Source: Actinomadura soli (GTDB lineage Bacteria; Actinomycetota; Actinomycetes; Streptosporangiales; Streptosporangiaceae). Taken from it: DNA of 37,624 bases. Each line of letters begins with the position of its first letter. The first letter of the stretch is position 1. Made by a program: the position numbers and the translations under genes. The stretch spans positions 1-37,624 of the forward strand of contig NZ_VCKW01000057.1 of the NCBI RefSeq assembly GCF_005889715.1, written 5' to 3'. A model generated the notes under the pieces. The model had not been told where the DNA came from. It was given only the letters and a program-made list of their open reading frames with translations, and did no database searches. This document shows positions 1-7,799 of the stretch, in pieces.

Positions 1-453
1 CTGTACTACGACGACAGCCAGGCCGCAGAGTTCCAGGACGCGGTGGCCGCCGGCGTCAAGGTGTGGAACGACAACGTCCAGAACGTCAAGCTCGTCGAGG
101 CCCAGCCCGGCGGACGGGCGGAGATCCAGATCATCGCCGACAACGGCTGGCCGCGCGCCATCGTCGGTCCCGTCCGGCCCGGTGGACGCGTCCAGGTGTG
201 GTTCGGCCGCCAGGCGGTCACCCAGGGATACGACACCACTCGGATCGCCTCCCACGAACTGGGCCACAGCCTCGGCCTGCCCGACATGAAACCCGGTCCG
301 TGCACGTCGCTGATGTCCGGGTCCACTGCCGGGGTGGGCTGCAAGAACCCCATCCCGAACAGCACGGAGAAGTCGCGGGTGGAGGCCAACTACCGTGCCC
401 GTGCCGCCACTTCCTCCCCCTTCGCCGGGAGTCTCGTGGTCGACGCGCCGTGA
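1..453 (+). CDS. Snapalysin-type zinc metalloprotease (M7), 3' part only
   Basis: The reading frame is open from the first base, so the start and signal peptide lie outside the window. The visible 150 residues contain the extended zinc motif HELGHSLGLPD, the HExxHxxGxxD form in which two His and one Asp bind zinc. This form, the small domain size and the two flanking Cys-containing segments fit the secreted snapalysins (peptidase family M7) of Streptomyces and relatives, which are extracellular milk-protein-clearing endopeptidases. The frame ends in TGA and is followed by a strong hairpin at 565-610, so it is probably the last gene of its transcript. The family assignment is firm; the substrate in this organism is unknown. 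Confidence 0.88.
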   Translation: MYYDDSQAAEFQDAVAAGVKVWNDNVQNVKLVEAQPGGRAEIQIIADNGWPRAIVGPVRPGGRVQVWFGRQAVTQGYDTTRIASHELGHSLGLPDMKPGPCTSLMSGSTAGVGCKNPIPNSTEKSRVEANYRARAATSSPFAGSLVVDAP

Positions 454-564
454 GCGCGCACCAGCCCGTGACCGGCACCGGCGGTAGCCGTCACACGGGT
501 GCTCACGCCCTGGTCCCGCGACGGCTCGGAAGCATCGCGAGATCAACACGGTAGAGCGACATCG

Positions 565-610
565 GGCCGCCACGGCGTTCTTCCGCGAGCCGGGAAACGC
601 CGTGGCGGCC
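565..610 (+). terminator. Strong hairpin downstream of snapalysin
   Basis: A perfect 15-bp inverted repeat (ggccgccacggcgtt at 565-579 with its complement at 596-610) encloses a 16-nt loop. It lies 112 bp after the protease stop codon. There is no T-tract, as is usual for actinobacterial terminators, so function is inferred from stem length and position. Confidence 0.7.
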
Positions 611-843
611 TCCGCCTTAGAAGAGCTTTCGCCGCCTTCCGGCACCTTCCACCTCGGCACGGCGCGGAAGCATTTCAGCGAATTATCTGAGTACGACCCA
701 AACGGGCATCGCCCAAAAGAGAGGCCGACTGCGGTGTGCCCGTCCTCTCCCATCCCGGCTGAAGGACGTCTCCCCCGATCCGGCGAGGAACAGGGGAACA
801 TCCGAGTTCGGCGCCTCGCAGGCTCCATTCCGGTTGCCCGATC
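611..843. other. Gene-free stretch before blaI
   Basis: I see no convincing gene here. A frame runs through from 602 into the BlaI gene, but its upstream part does not resemble any BlaI N-terminus and reads as non-coding. The only notable piece is a tRNA-like 3' end at about 813-841, discussed among the rejected items. Confidence 0.5.
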
Positions 844-859
844 TGCTACAAGCGTAGTT
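844..859. promoter_or_regulatory. BlaI-type operator upstream of the BlaI/M56 pair
   Basis: The sequence tgctacaagcgtagtt holds the dyad CTAC-n4-GTAG, with core TACA-AG-CGTA. This is one base from the TACA-n2-TGTA core bound by BlaI/MecI repressors. A second copy with 14 of 16 identical bases lies before terB (2703-2718). The site is 79 bp upstream of the proposed blaI start, as expected for autorepression. Binding itself is inferred. Confidence 0.65.
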
Positions 860-937
860 AAACTACCTGCCGTTCCGGCAGTTGTGGCGATCAGTGCCAG
901 CGGTTCGTGCGGGAGGCGACCGTGGAGGGAGAAGCCG

Positions 938-1300
938 TTGTCGCGTAGGCCGTTGGGGCAGCTGGAGGCGGAGGTGCTGGCGGCGCTGGCCGGGCTCGGC
1001 GGCTCGGCGCGGACCGCTGAGCTGGTGGAAAGGCTCGACGGGAATCCGGCGTACACGACGGTGAACACGATCCTGCACCGGTTGTACGAGAAGAAGCTGG
1101 TGTCGCGGACGCGGGCCGGTCGGCACTATCTGTACCGGCTCGCCGTTGACGAGTCGGAACTCGTGGCGGGCCGCATGCGTGAGCACCTCCGTCACGCCAG
1201 TGACCCCGGCGGCGTGCTGAACCGGTTCGTCCGGACGCTCACGGACGAGGAGGCGCGCCAGCTGCGCGGATTCCTCGACCGACCGGAGGACGGCAGGTGA
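938..1300 (+). CDS. BlaI/MecI-family transcriptional repressor
   Basis: This 120-residue protein is the usual BlaI length and begins with the family pattern of a conserved 'LGxLExEVL' helix. A winged helix follows (AYTTVNTILHRLYEKKLVSR, then a wing with AGRHYLYRL) and then a C-terminal dimerisation region. I chose the TTG at 938 because ggaggga lies 7 nt upstream and because it places the LGQLEAEV segment at the N-terminus; the frame stays open further upstream without family similarity. The gene overlaps the M56 peptidase by 4 bp (GTGA), the classic BlaI/BlaR-type arrangement in which cleavage by the peptidase releases repression. A matching operator lies at 844-859. The inducer is unknown and no beta-lactamase gene is adjacent. 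Confidence 0.88.
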   Translation: MSRRPLGQLEAEVLAALAGLGGSARTAELVERLDGNPAYTTVNTILHRLYEKKLVSRTRAGRHYLYRLAVDESELVAGRMREHLRHASDPGGVLNRFVRTLTDEEARQLRGFLDRPEDGR

Positions 1301-2190
1301 ACTGGTTCACCTTCGTGCCCCTCGCCCTCATGCTGGCGCTGGGTTCGGCGCTCGGCCGGACGCGGCTGCCGCTGCATCCGTCCTGGTCGGCGCGGTTGCT
1401 GGCCACGACCGGGGCGATGACGGCGGTCGCCGCGCTCGGCACCGGCGTCTTCGTGGCGATCAACTACGCGGCGACGCTCGCGCCGTCCGCCGCCGCGCAC
1501 GTCCCCGAGTGGGCGCTGTTCGGCGATGACGCGCCGGTCCCGGGCGTGGTGGGGATTCCGGCGATCGTCCTGTCCGCCGCCGGGCTGCTCGTCGCGACCA
1601 AGGCGGCGGTCGGCTGGCTGGACGAACTGCGCACCGCGCGCCGGACACAGGCGCGCGAGCCGCTGGAGACCGAGGTCCCGATCGCCGTCGCGGTGCCGGG
1701 CAAGCACGGCGGTGTGCTGCTGTCGAAGGGCATGCTCCGGACGTTCACCGCCGAGGAACTCCATGTCGTCTTCCAGCATGAATCGTCCCACCTGCGGCAC
1801 CGGCACCATCGCTACGCGGCGGCCGGCGCGCTGGGCGCGGCGGTGCTGCCGCCGCTGCGGCCGCTGAACGAGCGGCTGCGGCTCGCGGTGGAGCGGTGGG
1901 CCGACGAGGACGCGGCGGAGGCGACCGGCGACCGCGCGCTCGTCGCCCGCACGATCGCCAAGGCCGCCCTCGCCCGCCCTCCGTCCGCAGGGCCGGCCAC
2001 CGCGTTCGCCGAGTCCGGTGTCGTACAGCGCGTCGAGGCGCTGCTCGGCACGCCGCCGGACAGGAACGCGGTCACCGGCCCGCTGCTGTTCATGGGCAAC
2101 GGCTTCGTCACCAGTTCCCTGACCGCCGTGACCCTCCAGCTCGACCAGGCGGCCGTGTCCTGCATGCTGGCCCTCCTCGCCCTTCGCTGA
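1297..2190 (+). CDS. M56-family membrane zinc peptidase (BlaR1/MecR1-like)
   Basis: The 297-residue protein has hydrophobic segments near residues 4-20, 27-55 and 80-105, then a cytosol-facing peptidase region with the zinc motif HESSH inside QHESSHLRHRHH. A downstream 'ERWADEDAAE' segment probably supplies the third zinc ligand. A last hydrophobic segment closes the protein. There is no penicillin-binding sensor domain of the kind that ends BlaR1, as is usual for the short actinobacterial M56 proteins. The GTG start overlaps the blaI stop codon, so the two are translationally coupled. By analogy it should cleave the BlaI partner when it senses an envelope signal; the signal is unknown. Confidence 0.85.
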   Translation: MNWFTFVPLALMLALGSALGRTRLPLHPSWSARLLATTGAMTAVAALGTGVFVAINYAATLAPSAAAHVPEWALFGDDAPVPGVVGIPAIVLSAAGLLVATKAAVGWLDELRTARRTQAREPLETEVPIAVAVPGKHGGVLLSKGMLRTFTAEELHVVFQHESSHLRHRHHRYAAAGALGAAVLPPLRPLNERLRLAVERWADEDAAEATGDRALVARTIAKAALARPPSAGPATAFAESGVVQRVEALLGTPPDRNAVTGPLLFMGNGFVTSSLTAVTLQLDQAAVSCMLALLALR

Positions 2191-2202
2191 GGAGGCGGGC
2201 GG

Positions 2203-2658
2203 TCAGAGCTCGAACTCGGCGGGGGCGAGGCCGAGCGCGAAGCATGCCTCGCGGACGATGGCCTTCTCGTTGTCGTCGAAGTTCCCGTCCGCGCCGCCGA
2301 TGATGATGCCGATCTGGATCACGGCGCGCGCCTCGTCGGGCTTCTTCTTGGCCTTGGCGATGTCCTGCAGGACGGCGACCTTGCCGAAGTCGAAGTCCGC
2401 GGTCAGCTTCGACACGTTGTCGTTGAACCTGCGCTGCAGGTCGTCCGCGGGGAAGTTGCGCAGCACCTCGTTGCTCGCGATCAGGGACGCGGTCCGCTGC
2501 CGCTCGGACGGGTCGACGCTGCCGTCCGCGGCGGCGACCAGCGCGCACATCGCCATGCTCGCGTCCCGGAACGCCCCGCTCTTCAGATCGTTCTTCTTGC
2601 TGAGCAGCTGCGTCTGCAGGGTCTGGGTCGACTCACGCAGCTTGTCCCAGAAGGGCAT
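2203..2658 (-). CDS. terB: TerB-family tellurite-resistance/stress protein
   Basis: The 151-residue all-helical protein begins MPFWDKLRES and carries two internal TerB-like repeats, each with an acidic metal-binding-like loop: 'AADGSVDPSER' around residue 42 and 'GGADGNFDDNEK' around residue 120. TerB proteins act in TerZABCDE-type stress systems near the membrane, but no other ter gene is here. I chose this ATG over the upstream in-frame GTG and ATG codons because ggagga lies just before it. The gene is convergent with the M56 gene (12 bp gap) and has a BlaI-like operator 45-60 bp upstream of its start, which suggests control by the neighbouring BlaI. Confidence 0.85.
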   Translation of the reverse strand: MPFWDKLRESTQTLQTQLLSKKNDLKSGAFRDASMAMCALVAAADGSVDPSERQRTASLIASNEVLRNFPADDLQRRFNDNVSKLTADFDFGKVAVLQDIAKAKKKPDEARAVIQIGIIIGGADGNFDDNEKAIVREACFALGLAPAEFEL

Positions 2659-2702
2659 CGGTTCCTCCGCTCGTTGTCGGTCCCACCCGACACTAACGGA
2701 CC

Positions 2703-2718
2703 TGCTACAACCGTAGTA
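2703..2718. promoter_or_regulatory. Second BlaI-type operator, in the terB promoter region
   Basis: The sequence tgctacaaccgtagta repeats the dyad found before blaI with 2 differences in 16 bases. It sits 45-60 bp upstream of the terB ATG, where a repressor would cover the promoter. The next bases (gccgtg) extend the right arm. Confidence 0.65.
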
Positions 2719-2886
2719 GCCGTGACGCGGCACCCGAGGGCCCGGGAGCGGCGGACGGTGCGCCGAGGTATCGCCGATGTCCATCCGCGGCTACGACCAG
2801 GACCACTCTCCGCTATTTATCGAACACCATGCGTAAAGCTACGGTGACGTTCTGCGTCCAGCACGGTGACCTCGGGAGGAGCTCAC

Positions 2887-3426
2887 GTGAGCGACAACGC
2901 GGCATTCCGCTACGGCCGAACCTTCGACCTCTTCGACGCAAACCACAACGGGGTGATCGAGGCGGACGATCTGGCGGCGCTGGCCAGTGGCGTCGTGCTG
3001 GCCGGGAAGATTCCCGCCGAGTCCGTCAAGAGCCAGGCGCTCCACGCCGCCTATCAGCGTTTCTGGGATGTCGTCACCCACTACGCCGACATCGACTCCG
3101 ACGGAGGCGTCACGCGCGAGGAATTCATCGACGCGTTGGCCGGCGGGATGAGCGCCGGACCGCTCTTCACCGAGAGCATCGCGGACGCGGTCGCCGCGGA
3201 GTTCGCGGTCATCGACACCGACGACGACGGACGGATCGATTTAGCCGAACTCCAGACATTCCTGGAGAACGTCGGCCTCGACCCGGAGGAGGCCCGTCAG
3301 GCCGCAGCCGACATGGACACCGACGGAGACGGCACCATCTCCAGAGAGGAGTACCAGAGGGCCTGGCTCAACTACTACTTCGAAATCGACCCCGAGACCA
3401 AGACATTCCTGGGTGGGCTCCACTGA
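2887..3426 (+). CDS. EF-hand calcium-binding protein (calerythrin-like)
   Basis: The 179-residue soluble protein has four EF-hand loops in order: DANHNGVIEADD, DIDSDGGVTREE, DTDDDGRIDLAE and DTDGDGTISREE. All four loops begin with Asp. Three close with Glu at position 12; the first closes with Asp, which may lower its affinity. The size and spacing match the sarcoplasmic-type EF-hand proteins of actinomycetes such as calerythrin, which act as cytosolic calcium buffers or sensors. The GTG start is supported by gggagga 8 nt upstream. The gene is divergent from terB across a 228-bp spacer. There are no membrane segments. Confidence 0.92.
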   Translation: MSDNAAFRYGRTFDLFDANHNGVIEADDLAALASGVVLAGKIPAESVKSQALHAAYQRFWDVVTHYADIDSDGGVTREEFIDALAGGMSAGPLFTESIADAVAAEFAVIDTDDDGRIDLAELQTFLENVGLDPEEARQAAADMDTDGDGTISREEYQRAWLNYYFEIDPETKTFLGGLH

Positions 3427-3459
3427 CAAGGTCTCCACCAGGAACCAGGTCCACGGCGA

Positions 3460-4745
3460 TCACGGGTGCGGGGCGTTCAGGAGGCGGGTCGGGGTGACCT
3501 GGTCGATGTGCAGGATCGCGTCGAACGCGCTGGACAGCGAGCCGACCGTGTGGTGGTATTCGGCGTCCTTCTCGGGGACGTAGGCGGCGCTCACGGTCCG
3601 CAGCTTGGCGGGCCCGTCGAGGCGGTGCCGGACCGGCGGCGGGGCGCCGTGCCGCAGGTCGACGAGGTAGTCGGGAATGCGCGCCGTGCCGAGGTCGCGA
3701 TCGATGAACGACTCGTGCGGGGACGGCATCGCGCAGACCTTCGGGCCGCCCGTCTCCCAGCCGGTGAGGACGTCCCCGTGGTCGAAGACGGTGGCGATCG
3801 AGCGGTAGCGCCGTCCGTGGACGCGCCGCAGGATGCCGCCCGCCGTCCGCCGCCGGGTGACGTCCGGCCCGGGGTACTCGTCGGGGAACGAGACCACCTG
3901 CTCCTCGACGCCGGCGGTGTGGGCGTTGGCGGCGCTGTAGACGACGCGGTGGCCGGTCCGGCGGCGCCAGGTCTCGATGAAGCGGGCGATGTACCGCTCC
4001 CGCGTGTTCTGCTCGTCACCGGCGGTGGTGTAGGACTCGTACCAGCCGACGAGGGCCCGCGCGTGCTGGACGGCGTCGTCCCACGAGACCTGCGACCGTC
4101 CGGGCCCGCGCGGCGCACCGTGTCGAGGACGGCCCGGGCGTGCCCGATGTACGGGCGCTTGAGCTCGTCGGTGAATTCGGGATCGTTGTACCAGGCCAGA
4201 TGCTTCTGCGGCCCGCCGCGCATGGCGATCTCGGTCAGGTGGCGGTCGAGGTCGGCGTACCGGTGCGGCGCGACGTCCCTGACGTACGCGCGGATCTCGT
4301 CGTACAGGCGCGGCCGCAGCTCCAGGATGTCGGCGCCGAGGAAGCGGACCCGGCCGTGCGGCGGACGGCCCTCGTTGAACGCCCGCATCCACGTCACTAA
4401 TTCGAGGACGCCGTGGCTGCGGAGCATGAACAGCGCGTCACCGACCACCGAGGCGGCGTCGCCCGCGCCGGTGGTGACGTAGCGGTCGATGGCGACTCCG
4501 GCGGCCCAGCTCTCCTCCCAGGCGATCGTCCGGAAGCCGAGCCGCTCCACCAGGAAGCGGGCCGCGCGGTGCTTCAGGGCCGTCACCGTGTGGGCGCCGT
4601 GCACCGGTTCGCCGATCCCGGCGATGCGCGCGTCGCCGATCAGGGGACGCAGCGCCTGGAGATCGTCCAGCGGGCCTCCGGCGTCGAGGCGGGAGAGCGG
4701 CACCGCGTGCCGGTCCAGCCAGGCGCGCAGCCCGTCCGCGCCCGC
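3460..4745 (-). pseudogene. Erythromycin esterase-family gene, frameshifted and lacking its start
   Basis: The frame entering at about 4745 encodes the family N-terminus (LRAWLDRHAVPLSRLDAGGP, then GIGEPVHGAHTV with the catalytic GExxH motif) and continues to 'YIGHARAVLDTVRR'. At about 4095-4130 the coding sense moves to another frame ('SWDDAVQHARALVGWYESYT') and runs to the TGA at 3460. A single-base indel explains this. No ATG or GTG is found in frame at the proper N-terminus; the first GTG (4703) lies inside conserved sequence. The upstream edge abuts a TetR gene that has also lost its 5' end. The family hydrolyses macrolide lactones, but many members have other unknown substrates. A sequencing error could explain the frameshift but not the missing start. 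Confidence 0.8.
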
Positions 4746-4768
4746 CGGGGCGGTCGCACCGGCGGCCC

Positions 4769-5149
4769 GTGGCAGGCCCAGACGCGGCGGCCACGGCGCC
4801 CGAGGGCGACTTCGCCGAGACGATGACCCGGGCGATGCTGGCCTGGCTCGACGCCTGCGAGGAGCCGGAGCTGCAGCGCATCCTCCTGGTCGACGGGCCG
4901 TCGGTGCTCGGCTGGGCCCGCTGGCGCGAGATCTGCCAGAACCACGTCCTCGGCATGATGGAGGGCGTCCTCGCTCAGGCGATGGCCGAGGGCACGGTCC
5001 GCGAGCTGCCGGTCAAGGCGCTCGCCCACGCGCTGCTCGCGGTGGCGGACGAGGCCGCCCTCCTGATCAGCGCCGCCAAGGACCCGGCCGCCGCGCGACG
5101 CGACGTGATGGCCGTCGTGGGGCCGATCATCGACGCACTGAAGCGATAA
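4769..5149 (+). pseudogene. TetR-family regulator, C-terminal ligand domain only
   Basis: The segment 'FAETMTRAMLAWLDACEEPE...ILLVDGPSVLGWARWREI' to 'MAVVGPIIDALKR' is a typical TetR C-terminal ligand-binding domain of about 115 residues. The N-terminal helix-turn-helix (about 60-80 residues) is absent: upstream of about 4800 the DNA is instead the 5' edge of the erythromycin esterase gene on the other strand. A GTG at 4769 could start translation, but the product would not bind DNA. The head-to-head layout fits an original divergent regulator/target pair that suffered one deletion removing both 5' ends. Confidence 0.75.
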
Positions 5150-5197
5150 GCCGACCGCTTGCAAAGATGCCCGTCGTGGAGGCGGCCTGCTCTGGGC

Positions 5198-5920
5198 CTA
5201 CCGGACGTTCGCGGCCTTGCGGGCGAGGACGAGGCGGTACCGCGCGCTTCCGTCCGCGCGCCGCCCCAGGGACGGCAAGGGGGTGGTCGTCACGGTGAAT
5301 CCGGCCCCCGCCAGATCGTCGCGGACGGCGTGCAGCGGACACGTGCGGTAGTACATGACGAACGGAGGACGCCACACCGCATTGCGAAGGCGCATGGCCA
5401 GATCGAATCCGAGCAGCGTCCAATACCAGCCCGAGGCGATGGGCGGCGGCGCACCGACCGGGAAGGCGAACAGCCCGCCGGGCCGCAGGGCGCGGTGCAC
5501 CCCGGCGAACAGCGCGGGCCGTTCGGCGGGCAGGAAATGTCCGAGCGCCCCGAAACTGACCGCGAGGTCGAAGCCCTCGTCGAAGGGCAGCGCCCGGACG
5601 TCGGCCCGGACCCATTCGGCGTCCGGATGCGCGCCGCGCGCCTGCGCGAGCATTCCGGAGCTGAAGTCGACACCGCAGATCCGTCCCTCGCACAAGGGCT
5701 GGAGGACCCGCATTCCCGCGCCGGTACCGCAGCACACGTCCAGGCCCTCGCCGAACGGCCCGAGCGGACGCAGCGCGTCAGCGGTCGCGTCGAGCACGCT
5801 TTCGGGCGTGCGGAATGGCGTGTGGTCGAATTTGGGCGCGAGCCTGTCATAGCCGTCCTCAACGGAGGACAGAGCCTGGATCGCCAGTTCGCGCAGAGAC
5901 GGACCTTGAGCCGAGAACAC
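5198..5920 (-). CDS. Class I SAM-dependent methyltransferase
   Basis: The 240-residue protein shows the Rossmann methyltransferase motifs: motif I 'LDVCCGTGAGMRVL' near residue 61, an acidic residue ending strand 2 (CGVDFSSGML), 'RADVRALPF' as motif II, and the post-motif 'HRALRPGGLFAF'. The C-terminal half has aromatic-rich segments that probably form the substrate cap. The substrate cannot be told from sequence. It starts at GTG 5920 and ends 48 bp from the TetR remnant. It lies just downstream of the kinase gene on the same strand (33-bp gap), so it may be the last gene of that transcript. Confidence 0.85.
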   Translation of the reverse strand: MFSAQGPSLRELAIQALSSVEDGYDRLAPKFDHTPFRTPESVLDATADALRPLGPFGEGLDVCCGTGAGMRVLQPLCEGRICGVDFSSGMLAQARGAHPDAEWVRADVRALPFDEGFDLAVSFGALGHFLPAERPALFAGVHRALRPGGLFAFPVGAPPPIASGWYWTLLGFDLAMRLRNAVWRPPFVMYYRTCPLHAVRDDLAGAGFTVTTTPLPSLGRRADGSARYRLVLARKAANVR

Positions 5921-5953
5921 CGGCCAAGGCTACTTCCCGTACGCCCCAGGCGG

Positions 5954-7798
5954 TCAGGAGTCAGGGGTGCCGAGGCTCCAGAGGCGGACACCGCGGTCCT
6001 CGGGACAGGTGATCGCGATCGGCCGGCCGCCGATCCGCCCGAACGCGACCGGGACGGCGGCGGCACCGCGCACGGACGGGTCGGCGGCGAGCGGGTCGCC
6101 GAGCGGTCGCCGGGACAGCAGGCTCCACCCCTGGACCGCGCCGTCGGCGACGCCCGCCAGCAGGATCGGCTCGCCGCCGCGCATGCCGAACGCCACGGAC
6201 AGGACCGCCCTCTCGTGGACGAGGGGCCTGCCCAGTTCGCGCCGCGTCCCGAGATCCCACACGCGGACGGTCCGGTCATAGCCGCCGGTCACCGCGACGG
6301 GCCTGCCCGCGAGCCGCCCGTACGCCACCGCGACGACCGAGTCGGTGTGGCTGGTCAGCCGCAGGTCGGTCCAGCGGCGGTCGTCCAGGTCGAGGACGCG
6401 CACGGACTGGTCCCACATGCCGCCGATGACCGCCACCGCCGAGCCGTCGAGGTCGCCGCAGGCCACCGGCATGGGGCTGGCGTCGTCCGCCAGGGGCGGG
6501 CCGAGCTGGCGTCCGGCGGCCAGGTCCCACAGGCGGACGGTGCGGTCCTCGCTCGCGCTGACCGCCATCGGCCTGCCGCCGACGACGGCCATGGAGACCG
6601 ACGTCACCGCGCCGCCGTGGCCGCGGAGCGGTTCGCCGGCGCGTTCGCCGCGGGCCGGGTCCCACACGCTCAGCGTGCCGTCCTGGCAGCCCGTGACGAC
6701 GATCGGCCTGCCCGCCGGCGGCCCGGCCGGTTCGCCGCAGGCGACCGCGAGGACGGGCGCGTCGTGCCGGAGCGGCGGCCCGTGCTGACGGCGCGCGGCG
6801 AGGTCCCACACGCGGGCCGACAGGTCATGAGCTCCGGTGACGGCGATAGGAAGGTCGCCGGACGAGCCGTACGCGACGCAGCGGACGGTCCCGGTATGGC
6901 CCGTCAAGGGATCGCCGATAGGGGCACCGAAACGCGACGACCCCGGCGACGCGCCCGGCGGCCCGCCGGAAGTCGGCGGCGGTGGCGGGACGCCTTGGCC
7001 GAGGCTCGACATCACCTTGGCGGCGGTGGGACGGTCGGCCGCCTCCTTGCGCAGGCAGGCGGAGACGACGGCGCGCAGCGGCTCGGGCACGTCGTCGAGG
7101 TCCGGCTCGTGGTGGACGATCCGGTACATGATCCCGTGGTCGCTCTCGCCGTCGCCGAGGCCGAACGGCGGCGTACCGGTCGCGGCGAACGCCATGGTCG
7201 CCCCCCAGGCGAACACGTCGGTGTGCGGGCCCAGCCGTCCCCCGGTGATCTGCTCCGGCGCCATGTAGGCGGGGGTGCCCCGGCGCTCATGGTCGCGTTG
7301 CGCGATGGTCTCCAGGGCCCGGGCGATGCCGAAGTCGACGATGCGGGCGCCGTAGGGGCCGGTGAGGACGTTGCCCGGCTTGAAGTCGCAGTGCACCAGC
7401 CCGGCGGCGTGGACGGCGGCGAGCGCCGAGGCGGTCGCCGCCGCGAGCGCCAGGACCTCCTCGCGGCCGTACCGCCCGGCCCGCCGGACCCGGTCCTCCA
7501 CCGACTCGCCCTCGATGTACTCGCTGACGACGTACGGGCGCCCGGCCTGCTCGCCGGAGCCCAGGACGCGGGCCGTGTACCCGGTGGCCCGACCGGCCAG
7601 CCTGATCTCCCGCTCGAACAGCAGCCTGCCCTGCGGGGTGCCGCCGGACCAGGCGTGCAGCAGCTTGATCGCCACGCGGCGGCCGTCCGGCGCCTCGCCC
7701 AGGTAGACGACGCCCTGCCCGCCCGCGCCGAGCCGGGCGAGAACGCGGTACTCGCCGATGTGTCCGGCGTCGCCTTCCCGCAGGGGTTGGAGCGGCAC
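5954..7798 (-). CDS. Soluble Ser/Thr protein kinase with C-terminal WD40 propeller
   Basis: In the 614 residues, a Hanks-type kinase domain (about 16-270) has the Gly-rich loop LGAGGQGVVY, VAIK with Lys45, catalytic loop HCDFKPGN with Asp138, DFG at 155-157 and APE at 180-182. HCD replaces the common HRD, so it is an 'RD-minus' kinase that may not need activation-loop phosphorylation. After a Pro/Gly-rich linker, about seven WD-type repeats follow (endings such as VWDLAARRQHG, LWDLAAGRQLG, LWSLGTPDS), enough for one propeller. No transmembrane segment is present, unlike PknB. The GTG start lies one base after the stop of the cyclase-EAD gene (TAA-G-GTG), so the two are coupled. The WD40 part probably recruits the substrate. 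Confidence 0.9.
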   Translation of the reverse strand: MPLQPLREGDAGHIGEYRVLARLGAGGQGVVYLGEAPDGRRVAIKLLHAWSGGTPQGRLLFEREIRLAGRATGYTARVLGSGEQAGRPYVVSEYIEGESVEDRVRRAGRYGREEVLALAAATASALAAVHAAGLVHCDFKPGNVLTGPYGARIVDFGIARALETIAQRDHERRGTPAYMAPEQITGGRLGPHTDVFAWGATMAFAATGTPPFGLGDGESDHGIMYRIVHHEPDLDDVPEPLRAVVSACLRKEAADRPTAAKVMSSLGQGVPPPPPTSGGPPGASPGSSRFGAPIGDPLTGHTGTVRCVAYGSSGDLPIAVTGAHDLSARVWDLAARRQHGPPLRHDAPVLAVACGEPAGPPAGRPIVVTGCQDGTLSVWDPARGERAGEPLRGHGGAVTSVSMAVVGGRPMAVSASEDRTVRLWDLAAGRQLGPPLADDASPMPVACGDLDGSAVAVIGGMWDQSVRVLDLDDRRWTDLRLTSHTDSVVAVAYGRLAGRPVAVTGGYDRTVRVWDLGTRRELGRPLVHERAVLSVAFGMRGGEPILLAGVADGAVQGWSLLSRRPLGDPLAADPSVRGAAAVPVAFGRIGGRPIAITCPEDRGVRLWSLGTPDS

Positions 7799-7799
7799 C

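Noticed and set aside
813..841. Sequence resembling a tRNA T-arm and acceptor 3' end (ggctccattccggttgcccga)
   Set aside because: Two key T-loop positions differ, and no matching 5' acceptor, D-arm or anticodon arm is found at tRNA distance. It might be an old att fragment, but nothing else supports that.
602..937. Long N-terminal extension of the BlaI gene
   Set aside because: It would translate through the terminator arm and the operator and does not look like any BlaI N-terminus; TTG 938 has a ribosome-binding site.
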